From positions 3,999,507 to 4,063,506 of the forward strand of contig NZ_HG315671.1 of assembly GCF_000723205.1 (NCBI RefSeq): DNA of 64,000 nucleotides, read 5' to 3'. Position numbers and translations under genes: made by a program. The notes under the pieces were generated by a model. That model made no database searches and was not told the DNA's origin. It was given only the letters and a program-made list of their open reading frames with translations. The DNA is from Formosa agariphila KMM 3901 (GTDB taxonomy: Bacteria; Bacteroidota; Bacteroidia; Flavobacteriales; Flavobacteriaceae). Below are positions 9,429-18,197 of the stretch, piece after piece (position 1 is the first letter of the stretch; each line of letters starts with the position of its first letter).

Positions 9429-9470
9429 AGTTTTTGGTTGGGTTTTAATTTTTAATTAAAAAAATTAATC

Positions 9471-9493
9471 TTATTTAGACTCAATTAAAATAA
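9471..9493 (+). promoter_or_regulatory. Putative iron/heme operator dyad between DUF6607 and receptor
   Basis: A 23-bp dyad: left arm TTATTTAGACT, one central base, right arm AATTAAAATAA, 8 of 11 positions complementary. It is nested inside an 11-bp perfect inverted repeat (9466-9476 and 9488-9498). It ends 5 bases before the receptor -7 box, covering the -33 region. The same layout is seen upstream of the second TonB receptor and near the AraC gene. Confidence 0.55.
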
Positions 9494-9498
9494 GATTA

Positions 9499-9506
9499 TA
9501 TATTTG
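9499..9506 (+). promoter_or_regulatory. Probable -7 box of the heme receptor gene
   Basis: TATATTTG matches the TAnnTTTG consensus exactly and lies 18 bases upstream of the receptor ATG, directly after the dyad operator. Confidence 0.5.
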
Positions 9507-9524
9507 CTACAAATCTAAAAAAGA

Positions 9525-11657
9525 ATGAGTCTAAATAAAAATAATATTTTACTTTTTTTAATCCTCCCTTTTAGTGCCTTATTGACTGCTCAGGAAAACA
9601 TAAAAGACTCTTTATCTACAGAAACACTAGACGAAGTTGTTATTACAGGTCAATACAATCCGCAATCCATAAAAAAATCTGTTCATAATGTTATTGTAAT
9701 TAACCGTGAACAAATTGAAAATCAGGCTGCCAATAATCTGGCCGATGTTTTAAATTTCAATTTAAACTTAAACATTATACCTAATGCGCAAACAGGAAAA
9801 TCTACGATATCATTCTTTGGATTAGATGCGCAATATTTCAATATTCTAGTAGATAACATTCCTCTAGTAAGTGATAATGGCCTAGGGAACAACATCGATT
9901 TAACGCAGATAAATCTAGATAACGTAGAGCGCATTGAAATTGTTGAAGGTGCGATGGGCGTAGATTACGGCGCAAATGCTGTTTCTGGGGTAATAAATAT
10001 TATCACCAAAAAAAGTATTTCTAATTCATGGAACATACAAACATTTGTTCAAGAAGAAACGGTAAATGACGAATACAATTGGTCTGAAGAAGGTAGACAC
10101 ATTCAAGCGCTAAATATTGCACATAATATTAACGACAAATGGTTGGCCCGCGTTGGTTTTAATAGAAATGATTTTAGAGGATTTAAAAACGATAAACAAG
10201 GTAAAGATTACTACACTAACAATGGATTAAGAGGTTACGAATGGCTACCAAAGTCACAATTAACAATTAATGCGTTCGTGTATTATAATACTGATAACTT
10301 TAAAGTTTCATATAAATTCAACTACTTTAATGAAAAATTATACTATTATGATAGTTCGGTAAGAGCCAATATTGATGTACAAAATCAGACGAGTAACCCC
10401 TCGGCAACCGATAAAATTTACACAACCAATCGGTTTGTAAAGAATCTTAATCTTTCTGGCCAAATTAATTCTGGAGCCAATTACAGTGCTGACTTCTCTT
10501 ATCAACAACAAGAACGCGACTTAAACATTTTTAATTATTACATTATAACCGAAGACAAGACGGATGAAACTGATGAGAAATATCAATCTAGCAAAGTATT
10601 TTTCTCGAAAGGAACAATCAATAATTTAGTCCAAAGTGATTTTTATAATTTTCAATTAGGCTACGAAGGCAAATATATTGAAGGGTATGACACCCAAGCT
10701 TCAGGTTCTGAAACCCAACACGCAAAAACGCAAACACAAAGTAATATTGCACTATTTACTTCGGCAGAATTAAATCTTACAAACAAGTTTTCTATTCGAC
10801 CAGGTGTTCGTTACGAATACAATTCAAAATTCGACTCTAAATTTTTAGGCGCCTTAAGCATGAGATTACTTTTAAATAAAGGATTCGAGCTTAGAGGAGA
10901 TATAGGAACCTCTTACAGAACTCCTAATTTTGAAGAACTCTACTACTATTTTGTAGATTCTAATCACGATGTTCAAGGCAATGAAAATTTAAAACCTGAA
11001 GATGGTTACACCGGTTTTATTAATCTAAAAAAGAAAAGTTGGGTGAACGATATGGCTTTTACAAATGCGCTAAAGGTAAGTTATATAGACGTAACCAATA
11101 AAATAGATTTAGCCATTGTAAACGAGTCGCCTTTACAATACCAATATATAAATATAGACGGTTATAAACTTTGGGGATTAACGTCCGACAATCGCTTTCA
11201 AGCCAAACAATGGACTTTTAATTTAGGAGCAACACTTCAAGGAATTTCTAGGATATTAAATAATGAAGTTAATGCTAACGATGAATTTCTTTACGCTTTT
11301 CAATTAAATACCAGCGCCACATATAATATTGAAAAATGGAACACTGCCGTTAGCTTACTCTTCAAATACAACGGGCAACAAGAAACCTATTTAGCTACGG
11401 GCATAGATGCTAATGGCGATGCGCTGTTTACAAAATCGACTACCGATGGATATGGTTGGATGGATGCTTCCATTAAAAAATCATTCTTTAAAAATAAATT
11501 CGAAACTACATTAGGTGGACGCAATCTACTTAACGTAATTAACGTTGACACGTTCGGAACAACTAGTAGCGGCACACACGCTACGAACAGTAATGCATTA
11601 CTACTAGGCTACGGACGTTCTTTTTACTTAAAACTTTTATATAAACTAAACATTTAA
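9525..11657 (+). CDS. TonB-dependent outer-membrane receptor, probably for heme (HmuR-like)
   Basis: A 710-residue TonB-dependent receptor. A signal peptide (about 1-22, ending LTAQ) is followed by a TonB-box-like ETLDEVVITG, a plug domain (about 45-160, with NVERIEIVEGAMGVDYGANAV compressed here as ERIEIVEGAMGVDYG) and a C-terminal 22-strand barrel. A YRTPNFEELYY...GNENLKPE stretch at about 470-490 resembles the FRAP/NPNL region of heme receptors. There is no N-terminal carboxypeptidase-like domain. It is followed 15 bases later by a HmuY-like lipoprotein, the usual partner that takes heme to HmuR-type receptors. Barrel strands extend to the normal C-terminus, so it is full length. Heme as substrate is inferred from the partner gene. 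Confidence 0.9.
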   Translation: MSLNKNNILLFLILPFSALLTAQENIKDSLSTETLDEVVITGQYNPQSIKKSVHNVIVINREQIENQAANNLADVLNFNLNLNIIPNAQTGKSTISFFGLDAQYFNILVDNIPLVSDNGLGNNIDLTQINLDNVERIEIVEGAMGVDYGANAVSGVINIITKKSISNSWNIQTFVQEETVNDEYNWSEEGRHIQALNIAHNINDKWLARVGFNRNDFRGFKNDKQGKDYYTNNGLRGYEWLPKSQLTINAFVYYNTDNFKVSYKFNYFNEKLYYYDSSVRANIDVQNQTSNPSATDKIYTTNRFVKNLNLSGQINSGANYSADFSYQQQERDLNIFNYYIITEDKTDETDEKYQSSKVFFSKGTINNLVQSDFYNFQLGYEGKYIEGYDTQASGSETQHAKTQTQSNIALFTSAELNLTNKFSIRPGVRYEYNSKFDSKFLGALSMRLLLNKGFELRGDIGTSYRTPNFEELYYYFVDSNHDVQGNENLKPEDGYTGFINLKKKSWVNDMAFTNALKVSYIDVTNKIDLAIVNESPLQYQYINIDGYKLWGLTSDNRFQAKQWTFNLGATLQGISRILNNEVNANDEFLYAFQLNTSATYNIEKWNTAVSLLFKYNGQQETYLATGIDANGDALFTKSTTDGYGWMDASIKKSFFKNKFETTLGGRNLLNVINVDTFGTTSSGTHATNSNALLLGYGRSFYLKLLYKLNI

Positions 11658-11672
11658 AAACCCAATTTAATT

Positions 11673-12755
11673 ATGAAAATCAACAAAATTTTAACTCTTT
11701 TTACCTGCCTAAGTATATTAGGATTATCAAGCTGCTCAAGTAACGACGATAACTCAACCGATCTTATAGAAATCGTAATTGACGGCGCTACCGTAACTCC
11801 AAATCTTGGTGGAGCAAACGAACCAAACCAAGTCTATGTCGATTTAAGTACCAATACAACAACTGAAATTGCTCGTGATTCTTGGGATTTAGGTTTTTCC
11901 TCTGGGACAGAATTTAGAGTTGTGTTAAACGGTTCTATTTATATGGCAACTGCAGCTTTATCTGCTACAGATATTGATGCCGTTACTGAAGACAACACTG
12001 AAGTACTAACGTTACAAGAGCAAGTGGCTGTAGGTACATATGCTGCAGAAAATATAGCATTTGTAGATGCTCCTAATGGAGATTTATCGGGCACTGCTAT
12101 TGCTGAAGTTACAGAAGACAATAACAATGTTTACCTTTTAAACTTAGGATTCGGACTTTCTAATGAATCAGCTGCTACAGGAAGTGTTGCCGTTACAGGT
12201 GAATCTAGAGGTTGGAAAAAAATAAAAATTACAAAATCTGGGAATGATTATGTTTTACAATATGCTGATTTAAATGCTACCACACATCAAGAAATTACAA
12301 TTTCAAAAAATAGTGATTACAATTTTACATTCTTTAGTTTTAATACTGAAACTGTAGTAGATGTAGAACCTAAGAAATCTGAATGGGATTTAAACTTTAC
12401 CGTTTTTACTAATGAGATTCAGGGATATGGTTCTTACGGCTATACAGATTTTGTTGCAAATAATTTAAAAGCCGATGCTAAAGCATATTTAATTAATAAT
12501 GAAGAAGCAACGTTAACTTACGATACGTTTACATTAGACGATGTTAATTCTACACTATTCGAAAATGACCAACGTAATATTGGTAGTAGCTGGAGAAATG
12601 GTGGGGGTCCAAGTTCTTTACCGTCGCTTAAGGATTCGGTATTTTACATCGTTCAAGATGCTAATGGTAACTATTATAAGCTTAAATTTTTAGCTTTAAC
12701 TAACGAATCTGGAGTTCGTGGTTATCCTGAATTTGTGTATAGTTTATTACAATAA
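11673..12755 (+). CDS. HmuY-family heme-binding lipoprotein
   Basis: A 360-residue surface or periplasmic lipoprotein. The signal sequence ends with lipobox LSSC, giving a lipidated Cys21, followed by a short Ser/Asp-rich linker. The mature part shows the HmuY pattern: an early DSWDLGFSSGTEFRVVLNG block, the phrase SEWDLNFTVFTNEI later, and a C-terminal strand GYPEFVYSLL. HmuY proteins bind heme and deliver it to a TonB receptor, here encoded 15 bases upstream. The protein is longer than Porphyromonas HmuY (about 216 residues), as is common in Flavobacteriaceae. Methionine or histidine heme ligands cannot be assigned by eye. Confidence 0.85.
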   Translation: MKINKILTLFTCLSILGLSSCSSNDDNSTDLIEIVIDGATVTPNLGGANEPNQVYVDLSTNTTTEIARDSWDLGFSSGTEFRVVLNGSIYMATAALSATDIDAVTEDNTEVLTLQEQVAVGTYAAENIAFVDAPNGDLSGTAIAEVTEDNNNVYLLNLGFGLSNESAATGSVAVTGESRGWKKIKITKSGNDYVLQYADLNATTHQEITISKNSDYNFTFFSFNTETVVDVEPKKSEWDLNFTVFTNEIQGYGSYGYTDFVANNLKADAKAYLINNEEATLTYDTFTLDDVNSTLFENDQRNIGSSWRNGGGPSSLPSLKDSVFYIVQDANGNYYKLKFLALTNESGVRGYPEFVYSLLQ

Positions 12756-12775
12756 ATCCATTCTATACAGATTAA

Positions 12776-12800
12776 AAAAGCCACTCTAGGAGTGGCTTTT
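12776..12800 (+). terminator. Rho-independent terminator after the HmuY gene
   Basis: A perfect 11-bp stem AAAAGCCACTC / GAGTGGCTTTT with a 3-base loop, followed by a T-rich run. The A-run on the other side lets it also serve the converging carbonic anhydrase gene. Confidence 0.85.
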
Positions 12801-12826
12801 GTTGTTTTTAATAAAATAGATTTTAA

Positions 12827-13453
12827 TTAATCTAAATGATAAATCTGTCTGATGTTCTCTAAAATAGCATCGAAATCAATTTTTAAATCGATTAATTTTC
12901 CAGTATGAATATCGAATACCCATCCGTGAACTTGCATCGCTCTATTACGTATCGCTTTTTGAACAGCAGATGTTTTAATAAGGTTAACACATTGTTCTTG
13001 AACGTTTAGTTCGATTAACTTATTATACCTTTTATCTTCATCTTCAATAGCATTTAATTCGTCTGCATGAATTCGGTATACATCTCTAATGTTTCTTAAC
13101 CATGGGTTTAATAAACCTAAATCTGCCGATTGCATAGCGGCTTTAACACCACCACAACCATAATGACCACAAACCACAACGTGATTTACTTTTAAGTGAT
13201 CTACGGCATAATCTACAACAGACATCACATTTAAATCGGTATTAGGCACCATATTCGCAATGTTTCTATGTACAAAAACTTGTCCCAATTCTAATCCCAT
13301 TAAACCTTCTGCATCTACACGGCTGTCTGAACACCCGATATATAAAAATTCTGGGGTTTGCCCGTGACGTAAATCTTCGAAATAGTTTTCGTTAGTAGCT
13401 AACTTATCTTTAATCCACTTTTCGTTATTCTTAAATACATTTTTTAATACCAT
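12827..13453 (-). CDS. Beta-class carbonic anhydrase
   Basis: A 208-residue beta-carbonic anhydrase that interconverts CO2 and bicarbonate in the cytoplasm. The zinc site is complete: Cys41, Asp43 and Arg45 in CSDSRVDAEG, and His97 and Cys100 in VVCGHYGCGG. Length and motif spacing are normal. There is no signal peptide. It follows the SulP transporter gene on the same strand with a 188-base gap, so it may have its own promoter. Together they suggest bicarbonate uptake coupled to CO2/bicarbonate interconversion. It converges on the HmuY gene across a shared terminator. Confidence 0.95.
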   Translation of the reverse strand: MVLKNVFKNNEKWIKDKLATNENYFEDLRHGQTPEFLYIGCSDSRVDAEGLMGLELGQVFVHRNIANMVPNTDLNVMSVVDYAVDHLKVNHVVVCGHYGCGGVKAAMQSADLGLLNPWLRNIRDVYRIHADELNAIEDEDKRYNKLIELNVQEQCVNLIKTSAVQKAIRNRAMQVHGWVFDIHTGKLIDLKIDFDAILENIRQIYHLD

Positions 13454-13641
13454 AACTTATATTTTTATAATTCTATTAAATTTAATCAAGAGATTTTATT
13501 TTAAATCCCTTCTTTTATGGCCGACTTAACAACCTTTATTTAGTTTGTTTTAATACTTTTTAAACTCTAGAATACTCTAATTAAATACTCCTAAAAGTAT
13601 ATTATTTTGCACATTTATGTGCTTTAAATCGCATATAATGT

Positions 13642-15234
13642 TTAGCTTAAACTGATATTAGACTTAGGACGTTCTTTAAAGAATGCGATATAACTCTCTG
13701 GGTTCTCTACCACACCACGCTTAGAAATTAAAGTAATATCGATGTTTCTTTCTTTTGCTTTGTGAGTAAAATCTTCAAGTATTTCTATAATATCATAATC
13801 CAAATAACGTGTTTTTAAGAGGTTCAATTCTAAACTCGAATTATCTGGTAAACGATCTAATTCTTTTAAAATAGCTCCTTTATTAAAGAAAGTTACCTCT
13901 TCTGCTAAAGTCATTTTCACTTTTGGTTTTCCATTACTTTTATCTTCCATATTTAGGAAGTGTGAGTTTTGATAGCTCTTTAACAGAATAATTACAATCC
14001 CTACACCAAGTCCCATACCAATACCAACTAATAAATCGGTAAATACAATACCAATTATAGTCACAAAAAATGGTACTGATTGTTTCCAACCTAAATCAAT
14101 CATTTGTTTAAATAAAACAGGTTTCGCTAATTTATAACCTACAATTAATAGTATTGCCGCTAAAACAGCCAACGGAATCATATTTAACAACGTAGGAATT
14201 AAAATAACAGAGATTAATAATAAGAATCCATGTAAAATAGTTGATAATTTACTTTTACCTCCAGATTGCACATTAGCTGAACTTCTAACAATAACTTGGG
14301 TGATTGGCAAACCTCCAATTAAACCAGACACGATGTTACCAATACCCTGAGCTAACAACTCTCTATTGGTTGGCGTGACATTTTTATCTGGATCAATTTT
14401 ATCTGATGCTTCTACACATAATAGCGTTTCTAAACTAGCAACTAAAGCTATTGTAAAGGCTACAATCCACACACCATGGTCGGTGATTGCACTAAAATTT
14501 GGAAAACTAAATTGATTAAAAAAGGAAGTTGCATCTTCTGGCACAGGTACATTAACCATATGGCTTTGGCCTATAGATAATATATCGTGACCTTTGGTTA
14601 AATTATAATAAACAATTCCTAAAACTACAGCGACAAAAGGCCCTTGAATAACCGTAAAGATTTTACTCTTTTTAGCTAACACATTATCCCATAATAAAAG
14701 AATAGCTAAACTAATCGCCCCAATTAAAGCGGCTCCAGGATGGACATTATTAATAATATTAAACAGTTCTGAAAAGGTATTACCTCCATCTATCTCGAAG
14801 AATTCGAAATCCCAAGACGATTGCTCGTCATATCCAAAAAAGTTTGGAATTTGCTTTAAAATAATAATAATTCCTATACCAGTTAGCATCCCCTTAATAA
14901 CTGAAGACGGGAAATAATATGCTATAACACCGGCCTTTAAAACTCCAAAAATAATTTGAATGATACCTGCTAAAACTACTGCTACTAAAAAATTCTGATA
15001 ACCTCCTAACGTACCAATGGCAGTTAAAACAATTGCAGCTAATCCTGCTGCAGGTCCGCTCACTCCAATTTTAGAGCCACTTAAAAATCCTACTACTATA
15101 CCTCCTATTATCCCTGCAATAACTCCAGAGAACAACGGCGCTCCACTCGCCAAAGCAATACCTAAACACAAAGGTAAAGCCACGAAAAACACGACAATAC
15201 TTGCCGGAAAATCATTTTTCAATGTTTTAAACAT
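13642..15234 (-). CDS. SulP family anion transporter (probable bicarbonate transporter)
   Basis: A 530-residue SulP/SLC26-type inner-membrane transporter. The hydrophobic part (about residues 1-410) holds 10-14 membrane segments, beginning FPASIVVFFVALPLCLGIALASGAP, here noted as VVFFVALPLCLGIALASG. The family-typical GIIGGIVVGFLSGSKIGVSGP region follows. A C-terminal STAS-like domain occupies about 440-530. SulP proteins move sulfate, bicarbonate or other anions. Linkage to carbonic anhydrase points to bicarbonate, as in BicA-type transporters, but this is inference. A small exported-type protein gene lies just upstream. Confidence 0.92.
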   Translation of the reverse strand: MFKTLKNDFPASIVVFFVALPLCLGIALASGAPLFSGVIAGIIGGIVVGFLSGSKIGVSGPAAGLAAIVLTAIGTLGGYQNFLVAVVLAGIIQIIFGVLKAGVIAYYFPSSVIKGMLTGIGIIIILKQIPNFFGYDEQSSWDFEFFEIDGGNTFSELFNIINNVHPGAALIGAISLAILLLWDNVLAKKSKIFTVIQGPFVAVVLGIVYYNLTKGHDILSIGQSHMVNVPVPEDATSFFNQFSFPNFSAITDHGVWIVAFTIALVASLETLLCVEASDKIDPDKNVTPTNRELLAQGIGNIVSGLIGGLPITQVIVRSSANVQSGGKSKLSTILHGFLLLISVILIPTLLNMIPLAVLAAILLIVGYKLAKPVLFKQMIDLGWKQSVPFFVTIIGIVFTDLLVGIGMGLGVGIVIILLKSYQNSHFLNMEDKSNGKPKVKMTLAEEVTFFNKGAILKELDRLPDNSSLELNLLKTRYLDYDIIEILEDFTHKAKERNIDITLISKRGVVENPESYIAFFKERPKSNISLS

Positions 15235-15305
15235 AATAAAAATTTGCTTTAATATTTAAAATAAATATGCAGTCTGACTACTTAAAATCAGACCATTAAA
15301 ACGTA

Positions 15306-15605
15306 TTATACTATGCTTACTTCTGGGGGTGGGGAAAAGTTATCTAATTCGAATTGAGAATTAATATTAAGGTAAAAACTAAACGTATTATCATGGTCTG
15401 AGTAACCAATTAAGTCGTTTAAACCTGGATGCGATTTAAGTTCTAATTCATAAAGCTTAACCGTTTCCTTACTATTCTCTTCTTCAGCAATGTTATAAAA
15501 CATGGATACATCTACATCTTTATCTAGAATAGATATGACCGTTGGTGCCGAAATTAGCATCGCAAAAATCATAGTAAGAAATAAAGAAATAAAGGTTTTA
15601 TACAT
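15306..15605 (-). CDS. Small exported or membrane-anchored hypothetical protein
   Basis: A 99-residue protein with a strongly hydrophobic N-terminus (residues 5-25, FISLFLTMIFAMLISAPTV) that could be a signal peptide or anchor, and an acidic mature part ending SPPPEVSIV. I recognise no family. It is 71 bases upstream of the SulP gene and 43 bases downstream of batE, on the same strand as both. It could be a small accessory of the transporter or the tail of the Bat transcript. Codon use looks like its neighbours. Confidence 0.6.
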   Translation of the reverse strand: MYKTFISLFLTMIFAMLISAPTVISILDKDVDVSMFYNIAEEENSKETVKLYELELKSHPGLNDLIGYSDHDNTFSFYLNINSQFELDNFSPPPEVSIV

Positions 15606-15648
15606 ATAATATTTTCATTGAAGAACTATAAGTTTACTGCAAATATAA

Positions 15649-16398
15649 CTATAAGACTTTAATATCTGCACTAGAAATCCAACCTGTTTTTCCGTCGGAG
15701 AGTTTTATTTTTTTCCAGTTATTTACAGTATCAAGAACTTGCACCTTTGTTCCTTCATGTAGCTTAAAAGCCTCTGGACTACTTAGGTTAGGCTCATTTT
15801 TAACTTGGCTTTCTTGAGCAAAAATAATAGCTGGATTATCTTTTTTATGTTGATTATAATTGTGAAATGCAAAAAATAAAGTGAAACAACCTACAATTAA
15901 AATGATGATACTGCTTGAAAAAGCCGCACGTTTCTTATTTGTGTATTCTGCGAAATAGTAACTAATAAATAAGACTACAAATAGAATAAATAAGATTACG
16001 GTTGTTATAGCCCAACCATCGAAACTCATAACATTTGTAATGTTTTTTAAGAGTTTAGAAATACCTACTTCTGGAACTACATCTATAGCATCTATGGTCA
16101 TGTTTCTCGCATAAGCGATATTGTTTTTTATCTCTTTATCTCGAGGCGCTAACTGTAATGCTTTTTCAAAATAATAAATACTCGGGCCTACATGATTTAA
16201 CTTGTAATGGGCATTTCCTAAATTAAAAAACACCTCGCTAGACTGCATGTTGCTATCTAGTATGGCTTGATATTTATCTATAGCCTCAGCATATTTACCT
16301 TCATTATAAAGTGTGTTACCCTGCTCGAAAAGAGATTGCTCTTGAGCAAAAGTAAAATTACTTAACAAAATCATTAGTATGTATAAAACTGCTTTCAT
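15649..16398 (-). CDS. batE: BatE: TPR and SH3-domain membrane protein
   Basis: A 249-residue protein of the Bacteroidota aerotolerance (Bat) operon. It has a signal peptide (1-18, ending TFAQ) and tetratricopeptide repeats (about 25-100, with AEAIDKYQAILDSN and PSIYYFEKALQLAP). Two membrane helices follow (about 130-150 and 160-180), and a C-terminal SH3b-like domain (185-249, GWISSADIKVL). It probably acts in a membrane complex with BatA, BatB, BatC and BatD. The gene starts 1 base after the batD stop codon, so it is translationally linked. The biochemical role of Bat proteins is not established. Confidence 0.87.
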   Translation of the reverse strand: MKAVLYILMILLSNFTFAQEQSLFEQGNTLYNEGKYAEAIDKYQAILDSNMQSSEVFFNLGNAHYKLNHVGPSIYYFEKALQLAPRDKEIKNNIAYARNMTIDAIDVVPEVGISKLLKNITNVMSFDGWAITTVILFILFVVLFISYYFAEYTNKKRAAFSSSIIILIVGCFTLFFAFHNYNQHKKDNPAIIFAQESQVKNEPNLSSPEAFKLHEGTKVQVLDTVNNWKKIKLSDGKTGWISSADIKVL

Positions 16399-16399
16399 A

Positions 16400-18172
16400 T
16401 TAACGTATTTGTTTATCTATTAAAGAAATGGTACTTGCTGCCTTATCGTAATCTTGTTGCATGCTAACTTTCGTAGATGGCGTGTAACGTGCCAATTCAC
16501 AACTTTCAAGTATGGATGAAAAATCGGAAACCACTGTTTGGTCGACCTCTTTAGCAAGTAAAAGGTTCTGTATTTTATCTTTACTTAAATCGCCAGTTTC
16601 AATATTAAGTTTTGCTTTTAAATAATTATGAAGCGCTTTTTCTAAAGCAACATAAAAAGCTTCTTTTTGACCTAAAGCTTTTTTAGCCTCACTCAAATAC
16701 TTCTTAGCCAACTTATCTGCTTTTCTTATTTTATTTCCGGTAACATCTGCATCTCTAACCGCTTTTTGTTTTCTAAAGACCATAGCTAATGGAATCATTA
16801 AAAATGGCACCAATAAAGAGCTCCAAAATAATTTCGACTTAAAGAAATGAGACGGTTTATTACTCTCTAGTGTGGTTTTGGTTTTAATAAATGCAAATTG
16901 GTCGTTGTTTAAAACTACAGGTTGTTTATTCTCTCCGCTAACAGATGGTTGAGATTCAGCAATGGCATTATTAGGTCCTTGGGTAACATCTACCACAATC
17001 TCTTCTGAAGAAATACGTTTATACGATTCTGTTTTTAAATCGAAATATGAAAACGAGATGCTTGGTATAGGATATTTTCCTTTAAACTGAGGCACTACCG
17101 TATAATTATCGGAAATGCGCCCTTGCATACCTCTTAAATTTGTAGTTACTTTTTCGTTATGTTCTGGCTCGTAAACCTCTAAAGAACTTGGTAAAACCAC
17201 TTTTGGTAATTCAAATAATTTCAAGTTTCCGTTTCCAGAAACCTCAACATTTAAGTTTAAAGACTCCGATGCTTTTAACTCGGTTTTAGTGGTTGTAACT
17301 TTAAAATCATAGTCTCCTACCGCACCTGTAAAATCGTCTGGTCTGCCTTTTTCAGGAAGTTGTTTTACATTAATAGTACGCTCTCCAGCAGAAACCGTTT
17401 TATGAACTTGTGTCATTAATCGGCCTCCAAAAATATCACGTCTATTTGTTGGTACATCTACTGTTATATCTAAACTTAAAGGTTCTATTTTAAGTTTTCC
17501 TGTTTTTTGAGGATACAATACCGTTTTACGCAATTCTACATAACGGTAAGATTCTCCTTTATACGTTCCGTTCTTTACTTGTAACCCTTTTACATCTATA
17601 TTCTGGCTCCAGAAATCGCTATACTTCGGATTGTCTATTTCGCGCCAATTACTAACCCCAGTATTTGGCGATACATACAGTTTGTAAACCACTGTAATCG
17701 CTTCATTTAAATACGGATTTGTTTTAGAAACCTCGGCTACCAAATGAATATTCTCTGACGCCACATAATCGGCATTGTTACCATCTTGAGGTTTGCTTAC
17801 CGCAGAAGTTACTGTGATTTTAGTTGGAATAGTTTTATACACTTCGCCGTCGACCTCAATAGAGGCCTGACTTAACGTAAAAGTTCCTTGACTTGTAGGT
17901 GCTAAAAAGTAAGAGTATTTTTTAGAAAATTGAGACACCCCATTTACCCATGATTTACTTACAGATTGATTTGGTCCTCCAACAACTTTAAAATTTGCAA
18001 AACTAGGTGGATTAAAATTATCTCCATCTCTATTCATTTCAAAGTCTACTCTTAAACGCTCATTAATTCCAAGTTTAGTTTTACTCACTTTAGCCTCAAA
18101 CTTAACCTGTGCAAAGGTTACGCTAGAAACTAGTAAAACTAAAACTATACTTATATGTTTAATCCTTTTCAT
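16400..18172 (-). CDS. batD: BatD family protein
   Basis: A protein of about 590 residues, exported and membrane anchored. The best start is the ATG at 18172, which gives a clean signal peptide (MKRIKHISIVLVLLVSSVTF, then AQ). An ATG 4 codons earlier (18184) is possible; a longer frame to 18247 overlaps batC and is unlikely. The periplasmic part holds repeated beta-sandwich domains typical of BatD (for example FEAKVSKTKLGINERLRVDF, shortened to KLGINERLRVDF). A membrane helix near 445-465 is followed by a Lys-rich cytosolic helical tail. It lies 25 bases after batC and 1 base before batE. It likely scaffolds the VWA proteins BatA and BatB; the role is inferred from the operon. Confidence 0.87.
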   Translation of the reverse strand: MKRIKHISIVLVLLVSSVTFAQVKFEAKVSKTKLGINERLRVDFEMNRDGDNFNPPSFANFKVVGGPNQSVSKSWVNGVSQFSKKYSYFLAPTSQGTFTLSQASIEVDGEVYKTIPTKITVTSAVSKPQDGNNADYVASENIHLVAEVSKTNPYLNEAITVVYKLYVSPNTGVSNWREIDNPKYSDFWSQNIDVKGLQVKNGTYKGESYRYVELRKTVLYPQKTGKLKIEPLSLDITVDVPTNRRDIFGGRLMTQVHKTVSAGERTINVKQLPEKGRPDDFTGAVGDYDFKVTTTKTELKASESLNLNVEVSGNGNLKLFELPKVVLPSSLEVYEPEHNEKVTTNLRGMQGRISDNYTVVPQFKGKYPIPSISFSYFDLKTESYKRISSEEIVVDVTQGPNNAIAESQPSVSGENKQPVVLNNDQFAFIKTKTTLESNKPSHFFKSKLFWSSLLVPFLMIPLAMVFRKQKAVRDADVTGNKIRKADKLAKKYLSEAKKALGQKEAFYVALEKALHNYLKAKLNIETGDLSKDKIQNLLLAKEVDQTVVSDFSSILESCELARYTPSTKVSMQQDYDKAASTISLIDKQIR

Positions 18173-18197
18173 GTTTAAATTCATTCTCAAAACAAAA

